Below, piece by piece: positions 6,215 to 8,569 of a stretch of DNA of 8,569 nt; positions within the stretch are counted from its first letter, which is position 1; the number at the start of each line of letters is the position of its first letter. The position numbers and the translations under genes are program-made. Under the pieces are notes generated by a model. The model was not told the origin of the DNA and searched no databases. It saw only the letters and a list, made by a program, of their open reading frames with translations. Origin of the DNA: Proteobacteria bacterium UBA6522 (GTDB taxonomy: Bacteria; Pseudomonadota; Gammaproteobacteria; Steroidobacterales; Rariloculaceae); contig DJLG01000122.1 in the NCBI GenBank assembly GCA_002434915.1, positions 1-8,569 of the forward strand, given 5' to 3'.

Positions 6215-7604
6215 TACATTCTCCCAGAACGATGACTTGTAATTCCTCTCCAGTAGAGCCTATCCGTATGACGTCTGCTGGATACAAATCAATTTCTCCC
6301 GACACTTTCTTTTCATTCACATAAGTGCCGGACTGACTCAAATCTATCAAGCTAAGGCCCCCTTTCTTACGAGTAATTTCGCAATGAGACTGAGAAGCCC
6401 CCTCCTGGCCCTTATCTAGAATAAGGCTATAACAACCTTCTACTGCTTCTCGACCAATATAAAGCGAGTCACCATCGACCTCATAAGCAACTCCACGGTA
6501 TACCAGGTGCGTAGGCTGTGAAAGCGAATTTTCTTCATTATCTTTATTTAAAGTTGCTGTCTTCTTCGTTTGCTGAGAATTAAGTTGAATTACTTCCCCT
6601 CTCCAAGGCAATCGCTTGAGCAACTTCACTTGATCGCCATCTTGAACAATACCGTCCAAACCTTTAAGCATTCCCAGCGCCGCCGCACCTATATCCATTG
6701 GCACAACATGGGTGTTGTTAAGGTTTTGAAACTCGTTTGTAATTCCTGGTAGCTGCTGTAGGCGATGGGATAACTGAACAACCATACCAACTTCCGGTTT
6801 TCGAAGTTTCGAGCTAAGCTGGACTAAGGCTTTACAGAAACCACCTGCCACACCCAACAACTGCTCTCGTTTGACTTCTACGCAATGCTCTTTGTCATCA
6901 TGGGAAAGACTTAACTCTGATTTTTCCTCTTCCTGAAGTTTAGTAAGCCAGTTTGGCAAAAGGTCATAAACAAGTTGTTCAGTTTCTGCACGGTGGAATG
7001 GGTCAAAACGCGTCTGTAAAACAAAAATCTCTGCGACTCTCATAGCCCATAGATCAAAGAGTGATGCAAGGCCCACCCCACCAAGGCCCTGCTCATGCTT
7101 TTCGCAGGCATCATCGCTTTGCTCAATGATGGTTGCTGAAACACGATGCAAGCTGGCATCTAAATAGACTAGTTGATGGTCAGCATAGTGCTGAGTACTT
7201 GCGGCGACTCCCGCATTAACCAAAGCACGGACCGGCATCTTGCACTCTTGGGCTAGACCAAGCAATAGACCTAATTGCTCACGGGTATAGTGTCCTGGTA
7301 CAACCAGCACAGCATCCATACCACTTCCTCCAAAGCGCTTCCATATTGAGCTAAGCTGAGCAAAAGCAAGTTCTGCTGAACTATCTACTGAATCAACTCC
7401 CGCACTCCCCGAGTCCATGCTTAGGTCATCCCAAAAACGGTTGCTAGTCTGCCTTGGATTTAGCCTTGCCTGAGAATATGCATCCATACCAGTCACTATT
7501 GATCCATTAATTAATGCAGCATAGCCCGGCTCTTTACCATGAACCCCTTCCTGGTCAGCAATAACCAGTTCAGCATCATTTATTTCAATGGCAAGCGTAT
7601 TCAC
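6204..7604 (-). CDS. Degenerate Hsp70/actin-like domain fused to FHA domain
   Basis: A 466-residue, probably cytoplasmic protein with no signal peptide or membrane helix. Residues about 1-330 follow the order of an Hsp70/actin-type ATPase: LAIEIND (4-10) at the phosphate-1 position, VLVVPGHYTREQ (99-110) like the Hsp70 VPAxFxxxQR segment, ALVNAGVAAS (127-136) like INEPTAAAL, LVYLDASLHR (145-154) where DLGGGT is expected, and VVQLSHRLQQLPG (275-287) like the VGGSSRIP segment. The glycine-rich phosphate loops are largely lost, so it may bind nucleotide poorly or not at all. A linker (about 331-370) leads to an FHA domain, the phosphothreonine-binding module: YIGRE (G384, R385), SQSH (404-407) and SGTYVN (425-430). 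The start is GTG at 7604, nine bases after the channel gene; an ATG two bases earlier is immediately followed by TGA. FHA implies recognition of a phosphorylated partner, but no kinase is in the window. Confidence 0.82.
   Translation of the reverse strand: MNTLAIEINDAELVIADQEGVHGKEPGYAALINGSIVTGMDAYSQARLNPRQTSNRFWDDLSMDSGSAGVDSVDSSAELAFAQLSSIWKRFGGSGMDAVLVVPGHYTREQLGLLLGLAQECKMPVRALVNAGVAASTQHYADHQLVYLDASLHRVSATIIEQSDDACEKHEQGLGGVGLASLFDLWAMRVAEIFVLQTRFDPFHRAETEQLVYDLLPNWLTKLQEEEKSELSLSHDDKEHCVEVKREQLLGVAGGFCKALVQLSSKLRKPEVGMVVQLSHRLQQLPGITNEFQNLNNTHVVPMDIGAAALGMLKGLDGIVQDGDQVKLLKRLPWRGEVIQLNSQQTKKTATLNKDNEENSLSQPTHLVYRGVAYEVDGDSLYIGREAVEGCYSLILDKGQEGASQSHCEITRKKGGLSLIDLSQSGTYVNEKKVSGEIDLYPADVIRIGSTGEELQVIVLGECIGS
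6221..6225 (-). promoter_or_regulatory. Ribosome binding site deciding the VWA-1 TTG start
   Basis: On the - strand GGGAG lies six bases before the TTG at 6214 and inside the last codons of the FHA gene. An ATG at 6219-6217 between them is out of frame with the VWA protein and is therefore not the start. Confidence 0.65.
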
Positions 7605-7608
7605 ATTA

Positions 7609-7612
7609 CCCC
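7609..7612 (-). promoter_or_regulatory. Ribosome binding site of the FHA gene GTG start
   Basis: GGGG lies four bases before the GTG at 7604, and a stronger GGAGG (7621-7625) lies in the last codons of the channel gene, 16 bases before it. Ribosomes finishing the channel gene are well placed to restart, which argues for coupled translation. Confidence 0.45.
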
Positions 7613-7613
7613 G

Positions 7614-8420
7614 CTACACGCCTCCACGAGCTTGCATATGTCTTATAAGATTATGATCAATATAAGTTTGCGTATCGAAAACTTGGCGTTCCTGTAATAG
7701 TTGAAGTTGATGAACTAAAAACATTACTACAATCGAAATAAGCAAAGCGATAAAGGTGCTATTGAAGGCTGTACCAAGACTCTGAGTGACTCCCGCGATA
7801 TCGCCATCTACAGCACGATGCGCCTGACTTAAAGCCTCGCCAATTCCCCTAACAGTCCCAATAAATCCAACTGAAGGAATCGCCCAAGCGATATAGCGGA
7901 TCATAGATAGTTCGGACTCTAGTCTCTCGCCCTCCGATTCACATAAAGTGTTTGCCACCGATGAGACATCTTGAATATTTCTAGTGGATCCAAAACGTTC
8001 GAGAGAAGACAGAATTACTCTTGGCAACAACATATCTCGAATGGTATCTGGCAGAGATTGAATAGTGCGGGCATATTCACGGGTATCTTCTGGAAGAATA
8101 CGTACCCCCTCCCTGACAGGCACTAATTCTTGCTGCAAAAGTTTTCTCTCTCCTGTTGCCTTCAATGCCTTAAAGCCCATTATGGCAAATGCCCAGAGCA
8201 TGAGCACAAAACAAGATTCTTGCTCAAAATCTCGTATGAGAACATACAAAGATCGTTGTGGAGTGTAATTCGCGTCCTCCTGAATCCGTATTGTCTGCTC
8301 TGCCATAACAGCAGAAGCTTGCGGGCGAATAACCGTTACATACACAGCATGAACAACTATTACAGCAATAATCAGAGCAAAAACCTGATATAAAAACTCA
8401 TTTGGAAATTTACGTTTCAT
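7614..8420 (-). CDS. MotA/TolQ/ExbB-family ion-channel subunit
   Basis: A 268-residue inner-membrane protein with four predicted membrane helices (about 12-31, 68-86, 173-196 and 212-238), a roughly 36-residue periplasmic loop between the first two, and an 85-residue cytoplasmic loop between helices two and three. Family signatures lie in the last two helices: IPSVGFIGTVRGIGEAL (181-197), corresponding to the LGLLGTVxGM motif, and LGTAFNSTFIALLISI (215-230), corresponding to the EALxTTxxGLxxAI motif. T189 and T222 fall near the pore threonines of ExbB. Family members form pentamers around a MotB/ExbD/TolR dimer and convert proton or sodium flow into movement. Four helices make it more MotA-like than the three-helix TolQ/ExbB. 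No separate ExbD or MotB gene is seen; the VWA anchors are the candidate partners. AGTGAG (8430-8435) precedes the ATG by nine bases. Confidence 0.88.
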   Translation of the reverse strand: MKRKFPNEFLYQVFALIIAVIVVHAVYVTVIRPQASAVMAEQTIRIQEDANYTPQRSLYVLIRDFEQESCFVLMLWAFAIMGFKALKATGERKLLQQELVPVREGVRILPEDTREYARTIQSLPDTIRDMLLPRVILSSLERFGSTRNIQDVSSVANTLCESEGERLESELSMIRYIAWAIPSVGFIGTVRGIGEALSQAHRAVDGDIAGVTQSLGTAFNSTFIALLISIVVMFLVHQLQLLQERQVFDTQTYIDHNLIRHMQARGGV

Positions 8421-8453
8421 AACGTGAAGCTCACTAAAAGATATAAAAAAATA

Positions 8454-8569
8454 TTAGATATTTACAGGAAATATAACTTCCTCATCAGCACCAACTTCTT
8501 GACTGGGAATAAAGATTTCATCCAGAGTTCGAGTATCCGGCTGACGTGGGGCGGGTTCTGCAGGTGGGG
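8454..8569 (-). CDS. Unidentified protein, Pro-rich acidic C-terminal tail (partial)
   Basis: The last 37 codons of a gene that enters from the right edge, ending at TAA (8456-8454). The tail begins with PPAEPAPRQP and continues with acidic, hydrophobic-spaced sequence ending in FPVNI. The reading frame is the only one whose residues look protein-like: the two others stop at unlikely places or give mixed hydrophobic/basic sequence. Proline/alanine/glutamate-rich tails of this sort are often flexible linkers before a short docking motif, but no domain is visible and I do not recognise the family. It lies 33 bases upstream of the channel gene on the same strand, so it is probably the preceding member of the same operon. 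The operon promoter must lie beyond the window. Confidence 0.6.
   Translation of the reverse strand, partial: PPAEPAPRQPDTRTLDEIFIPSQEVGADEEVIFPVNI

Noticed and set aside
3274..7604. Type VI secretion accessory genes (FHA plus OmpA domain)
   Set aside because: FHA and OmpA domains both occur in type VI clusters, but no sheath, baseplate, ClpV or TssM-like gene is present, and the domains are joined to different partners here.
5123..8420. Zorya-type anti-phage system (ZorA/ZorB-like channel and anchor proteins)
   Set aside because: The channel protein is MotA-like, but ZorB carries a peptidoglycan-binding OmpA-like domain rather than VWA, and no ZorC, ZorD helicase/nuclease or ZorE gene is seen. 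No defence genes are nearby, so a defence role is not supported.

Overview
The window is a dense, AT-leaning bacterial chromosome segment. The proteins look proteobacterial: a ManB-type phosphomannomutase end, a BioF/BioD pair, an OmpA-domain protein and MotA/TolQ-type channel subunits. My best guess is a marine-type gammaproteobacterium, from general protein character only; no rRNA or tRNA is present to settle it. There are no mobile elements, CRISPR arrays or phage genes, and no gene-free stretch longer than about 170 bases.

Left part, + strand (1-2126): the 3' end of a phosphomannomutase/phosphoglucomutase gene, then bioF (TTG start) and bioD (GTG start). bioF and bioD overlap by four bases. 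They encode two of the late steps of biotin ring assembly; bioA, bioB, bioC and bioH are not here.

Middle, - strand (2153-3103): a single gene for a predicted exported cyclase/metal-dependent hydrolase-family protein. It converges on bioD and is separated from the next block by a strong rho-independent terminator (3222-3256).

Right part, - strand (8569 down to 3274), the most interesting region: a tightly packed run of genes. In transcription order they are (1) the Pro-rich, acidic C-terminal tail of an unidentified protein; (2) a four-helix MotA/TolQ/ExbB-type channel subunit; (3) a protein joining a degenerate Hsp70/actin-like ATPase fold to a C-terminal FHA domain; (4) and (5) two von Willebrand A (VWA) proteins, each with a single N-terminal membrane helix carrying the same SLSFLD...CGFGAVIL signature and followed by a long coiled coil; and, after a 128-base gap, (6) an exported glycine-zipper/coiled-coil/OmpA-domain protein, then the terminator. 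Genes 3, 4 and 5 overlap or nearly abut.

My interpretation is that this is an ion-driven stator-like envelope complex. The MotA/ExbB-like protein would be the channel. The two VWA proteins would take the MotB/ExbD place, each having an acidic residue near the start of its only membrane helix, but with VWA adhesion domains where MotB has a peptidoglycan-binding domain. Peptidoglycan binding could instead come from the OmpA-like protein, and the FHA/pseudo-ATPase protein would be the cytoplasmic regulatory or assembly platform. The domain calls are well supported by motifs. The joint function is inference, and I do not recognise a named system with this composition.
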